Assembly: GCF_001428125.1 (NCBI RefSeq)
Contig: NZ_LMSM01000006.1
Location: forward strand, 794,270-858,269
Reading direction: 5' to 3'
Length of the DNA: 64,000 nt
From: Nocardioides sp. Soil774
GTDB taxonomy: Bacteria > Actinomycetota > Actinomycetes > Propionibacteriales > Nocardioidaceae
Part shown: positions 27,027 to 35,107 of the stretch, in pieces
Layout: each line of letters opens with the position of its first letter
How positions within the stretch are numbered: the first letter of the stretch is position 1
Notes under the pieces: generated by a model
Told to the model about the DNA's origin: nothing
What the model saw: the letters and a program-made list of their open reading frames with translations, nothing else
The model's database searches: none
Program-made: the position numbers and the translations under genes

Positions 27027-28235
27027 TCACTCCTCGACGGTGATCGCCTCGTCCGGCTTGCGGGTGAGGAAGCGGTCGATGTAGTCGCGGGCGGTCTCGT
27101 GGATGTCGACCTCGGCGCCCGCCCGCTCCGAGAGGTACCAACGGTGCTCGAGGATCTCGTGGAAGATCTCTGCCGGCTCCAGCTTGCGCGTGGCGTCGGG
27201 CGGGATCATCGCCATGATCGGCTCGAAGATCTCGTGCACCCACTTGCTCGCCACCAGGTGCCGGTCCTCTCGGCCGAGGTCGTGGTGGGCGGTGAACGAC
27301 GCGATGTCGTTGAGCATCCGTCGCGCCTGGTTGTCCTCCACCGTCATGCCCGTCAGCGACTGGATCTCGCGGGTGTGGTGGCCGAGGTCGACGACCTTGG
27401 GCTGGATGCGGATGGTGTCGCCGCCGAGGTCGGTGACGATGTCGAGCTCGTCGACGTCGAAGCCGAGGTCGTTGAGCCGCTCGACGCGACGCTCGATGCG
27501 CCACATCTCGTCGGCGCCGAACTCCTCGAGCCCGGTGAGCTCGCCCCACAGGGCCTCGTAGCGGGTGCGGAGGTGCTCGATGATGCCGAATCCGTCGATG
27601 GGCTGCTGCACCGCACCGCTGGCGCTCAGGTCCATCAGCTCGGCGAAGATGTTCTCGCAGCCCACCGTGATGTCGTAGTCGCGCATGCGGTCGCTGACCT
27701 CGTCGTGCAGCTCGCCGGTCTCGGCGTCGACGAGGTAGGCGGCGAACTCGCCGGCATTGCGCCGGAACAGCACGTTGGACAGCGACACGTCGCCCCAGTA
27801 GAAGCCGGCCAAGTGCAGGCGCACCAGCAGCACGACGATCGCGTCGATCAGGGTGGGCACGTGCTCCGCGGTCATGCCCCGGCTGAAGAGGCTGCGGTAG
27901 GGCAGGGAGAATTGGAGGTGCTTGGTGACCAGCGCCGCCGGCAGCTCCTCGCCGTCGGCGTCCTCGCGACCGGTGACGACCCCTTGCGGCACGACGGCCG
28001 GCAGCCCGATCCGCTGCAGGTCGCGCAGCATCCGGTACTCCCGGAACGCGATGTCGTCCTGGGTCTCCTTGACGGCGTAGACGTTGGCGCCGAGCCGCAC
28101 GATCCGCACGACGTGGCGCGACAGTCCGCGCGGCAACGGCACGACGAAGTCGTCGGGCCACTCCTCGAGGGGGGTGTCCCACGGCAGGCCGAGGATGGCC
28201 GGGTCCGGCCGGCTGGCGACGATCCGCATGGCCAT
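27027..28235 (-). CDS. DUF4032 protein with kinase-like fold
   Basis: 402 residues. The N-terminal half has Kdo/WaaP-kinase-like features: NVYAVKET (K56, ATP-binding Lys position), LHLAGFYWGDVSLSNVLF near 143-156 (catalytic loop with D and N) and AYLVDAETGEL (metal-binding D). The C-terminal DUF4032 region follows (WRIERRVERLNDLGFDVDEL, IQPKVVDLGHHTREI). Kinase activity is an inference from these residues. The gene lies 9 bases after the GH13 gene on the same strand, so the two are probably expressed together; a link to sugar metabolism is possible. ATG 28229 is an alternative start. Confidence 0.85.
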   Translation of the reverse strand: MAMRIVASRPDPAILGLPWDTPLEEWPDDFVVPLPRGLSRHVVRIVRLGANVYAVKETQDDIAFREYRMLRDLQRIGLPAVVPQGVVTGREDADGEELPAALVTKHLQFSLPYRSLFSRGMTAEHVPTLIDAIVVLLVRLHLAGFYWGDVSLSNVLFRRNAGEFAAYLVDAETGELHDEVSDRMRDYDITVGCENIFAELMDLSASGAVQQPIDGFGIIEHLRTRYEALWGELTGLEEFGADEMWRIERRVERLNDLGFDVDELDIVTDLGGDTIRIQPKVVDLGHHTREIQSLTGMTVEDNQARRMLNDIASFTAHHDLGREDRHLVASKWVHEIFEPIMAMIPPDATRKLEPAEIFHEILEHRWYLSERAGAEVDIHETARDYIDRFLTRKPDEAITVEE

Positions 28236-28244
28236 GAGCGGACC

Positions 28245-30104
28245 CTACTCCGCGGCGACCTGCCACACGTCGCAGCGCGGACCGTCGGAGGCCGGCACTT
28301 GGACCCCGTCGGGCGCGGGGGCCAGGTCGCCGCCACCGGGCTCGGAGCCGAAGAGGTGGCGCGAAGCCGCGACCCCGACCGAGAACGCCTCGCCCGCGGC
28401 TCGCCGGGCCACCACCAGCACGGTGCCCTCCGGGTGTTCGCGGAGGTAGGCGATGGTGTCGTCGTCGACGTGGGCCCACCGCAGGCCGCCGCGCCGCAGC
28501 GCCGGGTGGGTGCGTCGCAGCCGCGCCAGGTCGGCGTACGTCGCGAGGGTGCGGGTGTCCCACTCCTCGCGCCGGTGCCACGGCATCGGGCGCCGCGCGT
28601 CCTCGCCGTTGACGCCCTCGAGGCCGATCTCGTCGCCGGCGAAGACCATCGGCACGCCCGGCATCGTGAACTGGAGGCCGGCGGCCACGCGGTGCACGGC
28701 GGCGTCCCCGCCCACGACCGTGCGGATCCGGGCGGAGTCGTGGGAGCCGAGGATGTTCCAGCTCGCCGCGGTGGCCCGCCAGCCGAGGGTGCCCTGCCAC
28801 GCGCGGAAGGTGTCCACGACCGCTCGTCCGTCGCGTCGCGGCACCGCCACGGGCCGGCCGAACGGGCGCGCCGGCGAGGAGGTCTCGCGCAGCCAGGACC
28901 AGACCGGCCAGGAGAAGCCGGAGTAGTTCATGGTGCCGTGCCAGCCGTCGCCGTCCACGTCGCCGGTCGCGTCGTGGTTGTGCTCGCCGATCACCCACGG
29001 GTCCTCACGCAGCGCCGCCGCGGTCCTGCGCACCGCCCGGGCGACCTCGTGGGCGACGTCGATGTCGGCGAGCCGGCCCGTCATGTTGGCCACGTCGATG
29101 CGCCAGCCGTCCACGTCGTAGGGCGGCTGCAGCCAGCGACCGACCACCGAGTCGGGGCCCTCCACCATGGCGTGGCGCACGTCGTGGTTGGCGTGGTTGA
29201 TCTTCGGCAGCGTGCCGTGGCCCATCCAGCAGGCATAGGTGCCGTCGTCGTCGAAGTAGTAGAACGCGCGGTGCGGGTCGTCCGGGTCGTCGACCGCGGA
29301 CAGGAACCACTCGTGGGTGTCGCCGGTGTGGTTGGTGGTGAGGTCGCCGAGGATGCGCCAGCCCCGCGCGTGGACCGCGGCGCTCAGCCGGGCGTACGCC
29401 GCGCTGCCGCCAAGCAGCGGGTCGACCTCGGTGAAGGTCGTCGCGTTGTAGCGGTGGTTGCTCTCACCGGGGAAGACGGGCGTGGTGTAGATGATGTCGG
29501 CGCCGACGTCGGCGACGTGGTCGAGGTGCTCGGTGATGCCGTCGAGGTCGCCGCCGAAGAGCTGCATGGGTGTGCGGGGGTCGCTGCCCTCGAACACCAC
29601 CTCGTCGTCCCACTCGGCCGGCAGAGCCCAGTCGGGCACCTCGCGGGCGTCGGCGGCGGCTGAGCGGGCGAAGCGGTCGGGGAAGACCTGGTAGACGACG
29701 CCGTCGCGACCCCAGCCAGGTGCCTCGGGGTACGCCGCGAGGCGGAAGTCGGCGGCGTCGGGGGCGTCGTGCCCGACGAGCCCGGCACCGGTGAGCCAGA
29801 CCTGCTCGCCCTCGGGCGCGCCGTCTGCGGCGGTGCGGACGAGGAGGAAGCGGTAGTGGGTGACGGGGTTGTGCACCGGTAGCCGGGCCGTCCACCACAC
29901 CACGTCGCCCTCGGTGGTCGAGGTCGTCGGGTGGAAGACCGGCTCGGCGTCGTACGTCGTGCGCAGCCAGACCTCGGCCACCGCGTCGTGCGCGCTCGTC
30001 CGCGCCCGCACCGTGACGGTGTCACCCAACATCGGCGCCTCGTCGGAGACGTAGAGCGGGGAGCCGTCGTGGTGGGGGAGGTCGAGGAGGCTCACGGGGG
30101 TCAT
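28245..30104 (-). CDS. GH13 family alpha-amylase (neopullulanase/cyclomaltodextrinase-like)
   Basis: 619 residues. An N-terminal beta-sandwich (residues 1-130) with WWTARLPVHNPVTHYRF precedes a TIM barrel starting WGRDGVVYQVFPDRF. The four GH13 regions are visible: DLTTNH (about 253), GWRIDVANM (about 333, nucleophile Asp), VIGEHNH (about 370, acid Glu) and NILGSHDS (about 453). The N-domain plus this spacing suggests neopullulanase, maltogenic amylase or cyclomaltodextrinase. There is no signal peptide, so it acts inside the cell on glucans or maltodextrins. It leads the minus-strand pair with the DUF4032 gene. Confidence 0.92.
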   Translation of the reverse strand: MTPVSLLDLPHHDGSPLYVSDEAPMLGDTVTVRARTSAHDAVAEVWLRTTYDAEPVFHPTTSTTEGDVVWWTARLPVHNPVTHYRFLLVRTAADGAPEGEQVWLTGAGLVGHDAPDAADFRLAAYPEAPGWGRDGVVYQVFPDRFARSAAADAREVPDWALPAEWDDEVVFEGSDPRTPMQLFGGDLDGITEHLDHVADVGADIIYTTPVFPGESNHRYNATTFTEVDPLLGGSAAYARLSAAVHARGWRILGDLTTNHTGDTHEWFLSAVDDPDDPHRAFYYFDDDGTYACWMGHGTLPKINHANHDVRHAMVEGPDSVVGRWLQPPYDVDGWRIDVANMTGRLADIDVAHEVARAVRRTAAALREDPWVIGEHNHDATGDVDGDGWHGTMNYSGFSWPVWSWLRETSSPARPFGRPVAVPRRDGRAVVDTFRAWQGTLGWRATAASWNILGSHDSARIRTVVGGDAAVHRVAAGLQFTMPGVPMVFAGDEIGLEGVNGEDARRPMPWHRREEWDTRTLATYADLARLRRTHPALRRGGLRWAHVDDDTIAYLREHPEGTVLVVARRAAGEAFSVGVAASRHLFGSEPGGGDLAPAPDGVQVPASDGPRCDVWQVAAE

Positions 30105-30155
30105 CCTGTCAGCCGGGGCGCCTGACTAGGATTGCCGCCGCGTCCCCGGACGCAC

Positions 30156-30227
30156 GCCGCGTTAGCTCAGGGGTAGAGCACCAATCTTGTAAATTGGGTT
30201 GCGAGAGTTCGAATCTCTCACGCGGCT
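30156..30227 (+). tRNA. tRNA-Thr (anticodon TGT)
   Basis: A full cloverleaf can be drawn: acceptor GCCGCGT/ACGCGGC (30156-30162 with 30220-30226), D-arm GCTC...GAGC, anticodon stem CCAAT/ATTGG around loop CTTGTAA with anticodon TGT at 30188-30190, variable loop of five, and T-arm GAGAG/CTCTC around TTCGAAT. The discriminator base is T and CCA is not encoded. It reads ACA (and by wobble ACG) threonine codons. The HNH gene begins 33 bases downstream. Confidence 0.96.
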
Positions 30228-30259
30228 CCGCTGTCGGTGGCTACGCCTAGCGTCGTCGC

Positions 30260-30661
30260 ATGAGCTGCCTCGGGTGCGGCGCCACTCTCACCAAGCGTCA
30301 TCAGAAGCTCTTCTGCAGCAATCGGTGCCAGCGCGCGGCGGAGCGAGAACGCAACGTCGCTCTCTGGCTCGAGACCGGAGTCGCCAGGCCCGGAAGCGGC
30401 GTCGGCCACTACGTCCGTCTGCACCTCCTCGAGGACCAGGGCCACGCCTGCGCCCTGTGCGCGTGCCCGGTGCTGTGGAACGGCATGGAGCTCCGGCTCG
30501 TCCTCGACCACGTCGACGGGGATGCGACCAACAACCGCCGTGAGAACCTCCGGCTCGTGTGTCCCAACTGCGACTCGCAGCTGCCCACCTTCAAGGCCCG
30601 CAACCGGGGCAAGGGGCGAGCCTGGCGCCGCCAGCGCTACGCCGACGGCAAGTCCTACTAG
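30260..30661 (+). CDS. HNH endonuclease domain protein with N-terminal zinc finger
   Basis: 133 residues. The N-terminal Cys4 motif is C3-x2-C6 and C19-x3-C23 (FCSNRCQRAAERER). The HNH core is CALCACP, then LVLDHVDGDATNNRRENLRLVCPNCDSQ with the His-Asn-type metal site and a second CxxC. The last 20 residues are very basic and suited to nucleic-acid binding. Such small HNH proteins occur in phage packaging modules, homing elements and alone in actinobacterial chromosomes. There are no other mobile genes around it. The location directly behind a tRNA gene is suggestive. The 3' end overlaps convergent pdxY by 4 bases. Confidence 0.85.
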   Translation: MSCLGCGATLTKRHQKLFCSNRCQRAAERERNVALWLETGVARPGSGVGHYVRLHLLEDQGHACALCACPVLWNGMELRLVLDHVDGDATNNRRENLRLVCPNCDSQLPTFKARNRGKGRAWRRQRYADGKSY

Positions 30662-31521
30662 CGAACCTGCGTGACCTCGAACTCGCACGCCGGTGCGGCG
30701 ATGGCGTCCTGGGCAGCGATCAGCCGCAGCTCGCGCTCACCCGAGTCGAGCGTCTCCTTGAGCACCGCGAAGACCGACGAGGCGGTGCGGGCGAGCGCGT
30801 CGGCGGGGGAGCCGGTGCCGGCCAGGTGCGCGGTGAAGAGCGCGGCGGTGATGTCGCCCGAGCCGTTGGCCTTCATCGGCAGGCGCGGGGTGGCCACCAG
30901 CCACGCGCCGTCCTCGGTCACGGCGAGCATCTCGATGGTGTCCTCGGCAGCACCCTCGCGGTCCACCGAGGTGACCAGGACGGTGGACGGGCCGAGGTCG
31001 CGCACCTCGTCGACCGCGGCCAGCACGTCGTCGAGGGAGGACGGGCCGCTCAGCGCGTCGCGGTCGGTGATGAAGCCGAGCTCGAACTGGTTGGGCGTCA
31101 GCACGTCGGCGATGGGGATGACGGTGGAGCGGTACTTCGGCGGGATCGCGGGGTTGACGAAGCAGCCCGACGTCGCGTTGCCCATGACCGGGTCGCAGGT
31201 GTACGTCGCGGCCGGGTTGGCCGCCTTCACCTGGGCCACCGCGTCGGCGATGACGTCGGCGATCTCCGGAGAGCCCTGGTAGCCCGAGAGGATCGCGTCG
31301 CACGTCTCGAACGCCCCGCGCTCGCCGATGCCGGTGATCACCGCGGCGACGTCGTCGGCGGCGATGAGCGGGCCGCGCCAGGCGCCGTACCCGGTGTGGT
31401 TGGAGAAGTTCACCGTGAGCACCGGCCACACCTCGTGGCCGAGGCGCTGGAGCGGGAAGACGGCTGCGGAGTTGCCGACGTGGCCGTAGGCGACGTGGGA
31501 CTGGATCGAGAGGACGCGCAC
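30658..31521 (-). CDS. pdxY: Pyridoxal kinase
   Basis: 287 residues from GTG 31521. RVLSIQSHVAYGHVGNSAAVFPLQRLG is split across the standard PdxY/PdxK N-terminus. TYTCDPVMGN, DVLTPNQFELGFITD and the C-terminal ATP/anion site ANGSGDITAALFTAHL place it in the ribokinase-like pyridoxal kinase group. It phosphorylates pyridoxal to pyridoxal 5'-phosphate (vitamin B6 salvage). It is the last gene of a minus-strand run (PhaC-like, ung, dioxygenase, pdxY) with gaps of 24 bases or less. Confidence 0.93.
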   Translation of the reverse strand: MRVLSIQSHVAYGHVGNSAAVFPLQRLGHEVWPVLTVNFSNHTGYGAWRGPLIAADDVAAVITGIGERGAFETCDAILSGYQGSPEIADVIADAVAQVKAANPAATYTCDPVMGNATSGCFVNPAIPPKYRSTVIPIADVLTPNQFELGFITDRDALSGPSSLDDVLAAVDEVRDLGPSTVLVTSVDREGAAEDTIEMLAVTEDGAWLVATPRLPMKANGSGDITAALFTAHLAGTGSPADALARTASSVFAVLKETLDSGERELRLIAAQDAIAAPACEFEVTQVR

Positions 31522-31545
31522 GATCTCGAGACTAGCCGCGGAGGC

Positions 31546-32319
31546 TCAGGCGACCTGCAACGACCGCTTCGACAGCCCCATCCAGTAGCCGTCGATCACC
31601 TGGATGCCCGGGGCGTCCGCAGCGGTCGCGGCGCCCAGCGTCACGAACAGCGGCGTGTAGTGCTCGACGGTCGGGTGGGCGTACGGCATCCCGGGGGCCT
31701 TGGCCTTGTAGTCGGAGAGCAGGTCGACGTCGCCGCGGGTGAGCGCGTCGGCGGCCCACAGGTCGAAGTCCTTGCTCCAGCCCGGCGCGGCCGCGTCGAT
31801 GCTCCAGTCCTCGAGGAACGGCAGGCCGTGGGTCAGGAAGCCCGAGCCGATGATGAGCACGCCCTCCTCGCGCAGCGGGCGCAGGCGCTCGCCGAGCTTC
31901 ATCAGCCGGTGCGGGTCGTCGGTCGGGAGCGACATCTGCAGCACCGGGATGTCGGCCTCCGGGAACATGATCTTCAGCGGCACCCACGCGCCGTGGTCGA
32001 GCCCGCGCGACACGTGCTGGTGGACCGGCTCGCCCGACGGCATCATCGCGGCGACCCGCTCGGCGAGCGCCGTCGCGTCGGGGGTCTCGTAGGTCATCTG
32101 GTAGTACTTCGGCGCGAAACCGCCGAAGTCGTAGACCAGCGGCGCACCGCTGGCGGTCAGGCTGACCGGGGCCGACTCCCAGTGCGCGGAGACGATGAGG
32201 ATCGCCTTCGGCCGCGGCAGGTCCTTCGCCCACGCGGACAGCTGCCCGGACCACACCGGGTCGTCGAGGAGCGGCGGGGCGCCGTGTCCGATGTACAGGG
32301 CGGGCATGGGAGCAGTCAT
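31546..32319 (-). CDS. DODA-type (4,5-DOPA extradiol) dioxygenase family protein
   Basis: 257 residues from ATG 32319, with GAGG 8 bases upstream. The class III extradiol dioxygenase/LigB fold shows the metal and acid-base His in YIGHGAPP, VSAHWES, RGLDHGAWVPL and GFLTHGL. These proteins (YgiD-like) use non-haem Fe or Zn and molecular oxygen to open catechol-type rings; the natural substrate in actinobacteria is unknown. An AT-rich 22-base gap with an ATAGT/ACTAT inverted repeat precedes it and may hold its own promoter or operator. Confidence 0.88.
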   Translation of the reverse strand: MTAPMPALYIGHGAPPLLDDPVWSGQLSAWAKDLPRPKAILIVSAHWESAPVSLTASGAPLVYDFGGFAPKYYQMTYETPDATALAERVAAMMPSGEPVHQHVSRGLDHGAWVPLKIMFPEADIPVLQMSLPTDDPHRLMKLGERLRPLREEGVLIIGSGFLTHGLPFLEDWSIDAAAPGWSKDFDLWAADALTRGDVDLLSDYKAKAPGMPYAHPTVEHYTPLFVTLGAATAADAPGIQVIDGYWMGLSKRSLQVA

Positions 32320-32329
32320 GACATCCTCA

Positions 32330-32349
32330 ATAGTACAGACTTCAACTAT
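32330..32349 (-). promoter_or_regulatory. AT-rich inverted repeat before the dioxygenase gene
   Basis: ATAGT (32330-32334) and ACTAT (32345-32349) form a short inverted repeat in the only AT-rich spot of this operon. On the minus strand it contains TACTAT, a possible -10. Similar palindromes bind MarR/HxlR-type regulators of quinone or catechol genes. This is a tentative call. Confidence 0.3.
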
Positions 32350-33037
32350 ATTCCGGAAGGGTCCAGTCGACCGGCTCCGCGCCCTGCTGCTCGAGCAGCC
32401 GGTTGACCGCGCTGAAGGGGCGGGACCCGAAGAACCCGCGGTGCGCGCTGAGCGGCGACGGGTGCACCGACCCCACCCACGGGACCGGGCCGAGCAGGGG
32501 CGCCACCCGCTGGGCCGGGTTGCCCCAGAGGATGGCCGCGCACGGGCCACCGCGCTCGCCCAGCGCGGTGATCGCGCGCTCCGTGACCGCCTCCCAGCCC
32601 TTGCGCTGGTGGGAGTTGGAGTCCCCGGGCCGCACGGTCAGGACGCGGTTGAGCAGCATGACCCCCTGGTCGGCCCAGGCGGAGAGGTCGCCGTGGGACG
32701 GCGGCTCGATGCCGAGGTCGTCGCGCAGCTCGGCGTAGATGTTGCGCAGGCTGGGAGGCAGCGGCTGCACGTGCCGCTCGACCGCGAAGCTCAGCCCGAT
32801 CGGGTGCTTGGGGTTGGGGTAGGGGTCCTGTCCCACGACCAGCACCCGTACGTCGGCGAGCGGGCGCCGGAACGCCCGGAACACCAGGTCGCCGGCGGGC
32901 TGGTACCCCCGCCCGGCCGCCACCTCGTCGCGCAGGAAGCGGCCCATGGCCGCGACCTGCTCGTCCACGGGGGCGAGGGCCTCGGCCCAGTCGGGGGCCA
33001 TGAGCCCCTTCTCGACCAGCCCGGCGAGGGCGCTCAC
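32342..33037 (-). CDS. ung: Uracil-DNA glycosylase
   Basis: 231 residues from GTG 33037, which overlaps the upstream stop by 4 bases (GTGA). Family motifs: [17 protein letters not shown] with the catalytic Asp, [25 protein letters not shown], and [15 protein letters not shown] containing the conserved His and the DNA-intercalating loop. It removes uracil from DNA in base-excision repair. The frame is open farther upstream, but that part is only the antisense of the Lys/Ala tail region of the neighbouring gene and encodes an artificial Gly/Glu repeat. Confidence 0.95.
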   Translation of the reverse strand: MSALAGLVEKGLMAPDWAEALAPVDEQVAAMGRFLRDEVAAGRGYQPAGDLVFRAFRRPLADVRVLVVGQDPYPNPKHPIGLSFAVERHVQPLPPSLRNIYAELRDDLGIEPPSHGDLSAWADQGVMLLNRVLTVRPGDSNSHQRKGWEAVTERAITALGERGGPCAAILWGNPAQRVAPLLGPVPWVGSVHPSPLSAHRGFFGSRPFSAVNRLLEQQGAEPVDWTLPEYS

Positions 33038-34308
33038 CCGCGCTGCCCCAGGGCGCGTGAGCTCGCGGAGCCGTAGCGCCGCGAAGGGTTGGACCCGATG
33101 GTGGCAGCCGATGCCTTCTTGGCCGGGACCTTCTTGGCCGGGACCTTCTTCGCCGGAGCCTTCTTGGCAGTGGCCTTCTTCGCAGCCGCCTTCCTGGCCG
33201 GGGCCTTCTTCGCAGAGGTCTTCCTCGCGGGAGCCGGCACCTGACCCGACCACTGCGCGACCCACTCGTCGAGCACCTGCCAGGTGGTGCCGCGCGCGGC
33301 GCGTCCGGTGAGCATGCCGAGGTGGCCGCCGGGCACGACCTCGAAGCGCACCTCGCGCGACCCGGTCAGCAGCGGCACCACGGCGCGTACGGCAGGCAGC
33401 GGCGCGATGCCGTCGGTGTTGCCTCCGAAGACGAGTGTCGGGACCGAGATCGCCCCCAGGTCGATCGTCCGGTCACCCACCTCCATCGTGCCGCCGGCGA
33501 GGGAGTTGCCCTTGACGAAGCGGTGGTAGAGCTGGCCGAAGGTGCGGCCGGGGTAGGCGATCATGTTGGCCCGGAAGCGGTCGACCGCCTCGAGCTGCGC
33601 GAGGTAGTCGGTGTCGTCGAGGTGGGTCAGCACCGCGAGCGGCTTGGTGACGATCTTCTGCGCGGACGCGGCGGTGAAGGCCCAGTTGACCAACGGCTGG
33701 GGGATGCCCCCGAGCGCGCGGTAGGCCCGCGTGATCGCTCCCCGTCCCTGGGTCAGGTTGAGCAGCGGACGGACGGGTGCGACGAGCGGGACCTTGGTCA
33801 CGTCGACGGGGGAGCCCACGACGGTCAGCGACGCGATGGGCAGGTCCTGGCGGTCCGCGGCGACGAGGAGGCCGAAGATGCCGCCCAGGCTCCACCCGAC
33901 GAGGTGCACGCCCCGCCCGCCCGAGTGCTCGTGCACGGTGCGGATCGCCTCGGGCAGCACCTCGTCGACCCAGTGCTCCACGCCGAGGGCGCGGTTCTTG
34001 AACGACACCTGCCCGTACTCCACGAGGTAGGTCGGTCGGCCCTGCGAGACGAGGTGCTCGACCAGCGAGCAGCCGCGGCGCAGGTCGAAGCAGAGCGCCG
34101 GGGCGGCGAGGGGGGTGACCAGCAGGACGGGGTCGCCGGTCTCGGGCACGTCCTTGGCGGGCCGGTAGTGGTAGACCTCGCGCAGCTCGCCGTCGTCGAT
34201 CAGGGTGCGCGGCATGGGGCGCAGGTCGGCGAGGCCGCCGTAGAGGACGGTGTGCGCGACGTTTCCGGCCGCCGCGACCACCTGGTCGGGCGTGGGGATC
34301 AGGTCCAT
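33034..34308 (-). CDS. PhaC-like alpha/beta hydrolase with histone-like Lys/Ala/Pro tail
   Basis: 424 residues. Residues 1-355 are a polyhydroxyalkanoate-synthase-type alpha/beta hydrolase: nucleophile elbow [12 protein letters not shown] (S140), acid NTDGIAPL and base [16 protein letters not shown]. True PHA synthases have Cys in the elbow; Ser here suggests a hydrolase or depolymerase-type role, or a divergent synthase. Residues 357-424 are a disordered basic tail of [22 protein letters not shown] repeats, like histone H1, HupB or the PhaF phasin tail, likely to bind DNA or polyanions. It heads the operon with ung. The start ATG 34308 lacks a clear ribosome-binding site. Confidence 0.85.
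   Translation of the reverse strand: MDLIPTPDQVVAAAGNVAHTVLYGGLADLRPMPRTLIDDGELREVYHYRPAKDVPETGDPVLLVTPLAAPALCFDLRRGCSLVEHLVSQGRPTYLVEYGQVSFKNRALGVEHWVDEVLPEAIRTVHEHSGGRGVHLVGWSLGGIFGLLVAADRQDLPIASLTVVGSPVDVTKVPLVAPVRPLLNLTQGRGAITRAYRALGGIPQPLVNWAFTAASAQKIVTKPLAVLTHLDDTDYLAQLEAVDRFRANMIAYPGRTFGQLYHRFVKGNSLAGGTMEVGDRTIDLGAISVPTLVFGGNTDGIAPLPAVRAVVPLLTGSREVRFEVVPGGHLGMLTGRAARGTTWQVLDEWVAQWSGQVPAPARKTSAKKAPARKAAAKKATAKKAPAKKVPAKKVPAKKASAATIGSNPSRRYGSASSRALGQRG
33121..33240 (-). repeat. Degenerate 15-bp tandem repeats coding the AKKxPAKK tail
   Basis: About eight units of 15 bases, the clearest being two copies of ttcttggccgggacc, encode the repeating Lys-Lys-x-Pro-Ala pattern at the end of the PhaC-like protein. 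Such repeats expand and contract readily, so tail length may vary between strains. Confidence 0.7.
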
Positions 34309-34331
34309 GGGAGGAAATCTACGGCCCGGGT

Positions 34332-34359
34332 GCATCCAGACCCGTGCGTCGCGCCGAGA
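34332..34359 (+). promoter_or_regulatory. Candidate SigK-type promoter before the fasciclin gene
   Basis: GCATCC (34332-34337), a 16-base spacer and CCGAGA (34354-34359) resemble the mycobacterial SigK consensus CCATCC-N16/17-CCGAAT (5 of 6 and 4 of 6). It lies 47 bases before the fasciclin ATG, next to a SigK/RskA-type pair. It is a pattern match by eye only. Confidence 0.45.
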
Positions 34360-34405
34360 AGCAGTCGACGGGCGCGATACGGCGCCCCCGACGGAAGGAC
34401 CCCCC

Positions 34406-35044
34406 ATGAAGCGACGCGTCTCCGCAGTCCTCGCCGCCTCGGCCCTCGCGCTCACCGCAGTGCAGGCCACGGCCCCCGCCGCCAACGCCAAGGCGATCGG
34501 GGAGGACAGCCTCGCCGCCCTGCTGACCTCCGACGGCAACAAGTTCGACAACGACAAGTCCGACTTCGACATCGTGACCGAGGCCGCCCTCGCGGTCGTC
34601 GCCGCGAAGCCGGACTCGCCCGTCGCCCTGCTGGCCGACGGCACGCAGCGCCTCACCGTCTTCGCCCCGACCGACCAGGCCTTCCGCCTGCTCGTCAAGG
34701 ACCTGACCGGCCAGACCATCAAGAGCGAGAAGAAGATCTTCACCTCGCTGGTCGACCTGGCCGGCGTGGACACCATCGAGCAGGTCCTGCTCTACCACGT
34801 GGTGCCGGGCAAGACCCTCACGAGCAACAAGGTCCTCAAGGCCGACGGCGCCAGGCTCACCACCGCCCAGGGCGGCAAGGTCAAGGTCGACATCCGGAAG
34901 AAGCCCTCGCTGCGCATCACCCTCAAGGACCGCGACAAGAACGACCGCGACCCGCGCGTCGTGCTGACCGCGCTCGACCTCAACAAGGGCAACAAGCAGG
35001 TCGCGCACGGCATCGACCGCGTCCTGCGCCCGATGGACCTCTGA
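34406..35044 (+). CDS. Secreted fasciclin-domain protein (MPT70/MPT83-like)
   Basis: 212 residues, with GGAAGGA before ATG 34406. A signal peptide (MKRRVSAVLAASALALTAVQA, cleaved near ANAKA) is followed by one fasciclin/BIgH3 domain: LTVFAPTDQAFRLLVKDLTG, IEQVLLYHVVPGKTLTSNKVL and HGIDRVLRPM. Such domains mediate adhesion or matrix contacts outside the cell. In mycobacteria the SigK regulon proteins MPT70 and MPT83 have this fold and are encoded beside sigK-rskA, exactly the context seen here. No lipobox is present, so it should be fully secreted. Confidence 0.9.
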   Translation: MKRRVSAVLAASALALTAVQATAPAANAKAIGEDSLAALLTSDGNKFDNDKSDFDIVTEAALAVVAAKPDSPVALLADGTQRLTVFAPTDQAFRLLVKDLTGQTIKSEKKIFTSLVDLAGVDTIEQVLLYHVVPGKTLTSNKVLKADGARLTTAQGGKVKVDIRKKPSLRITLKDRDKNDRDPRVVLTALDLNKGNKQVAHGIDRVLRPMDL

Positions 35045-35107
35045 GGGGTCCCGGCGAGCTGCTGAGCACGAGACAGCCGTGACGCGCAGGCCGGGCGGGG
35101 AGGACCG

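Noticed and set aside
33038..33265. N-terminal extension of ung rich in Gly/Glu repeats
   Set aside because: It is an off-frame reading of the Lys/Ala/Pro tail repeats of the upstream gene; UDG homology begins at GTG 33037.
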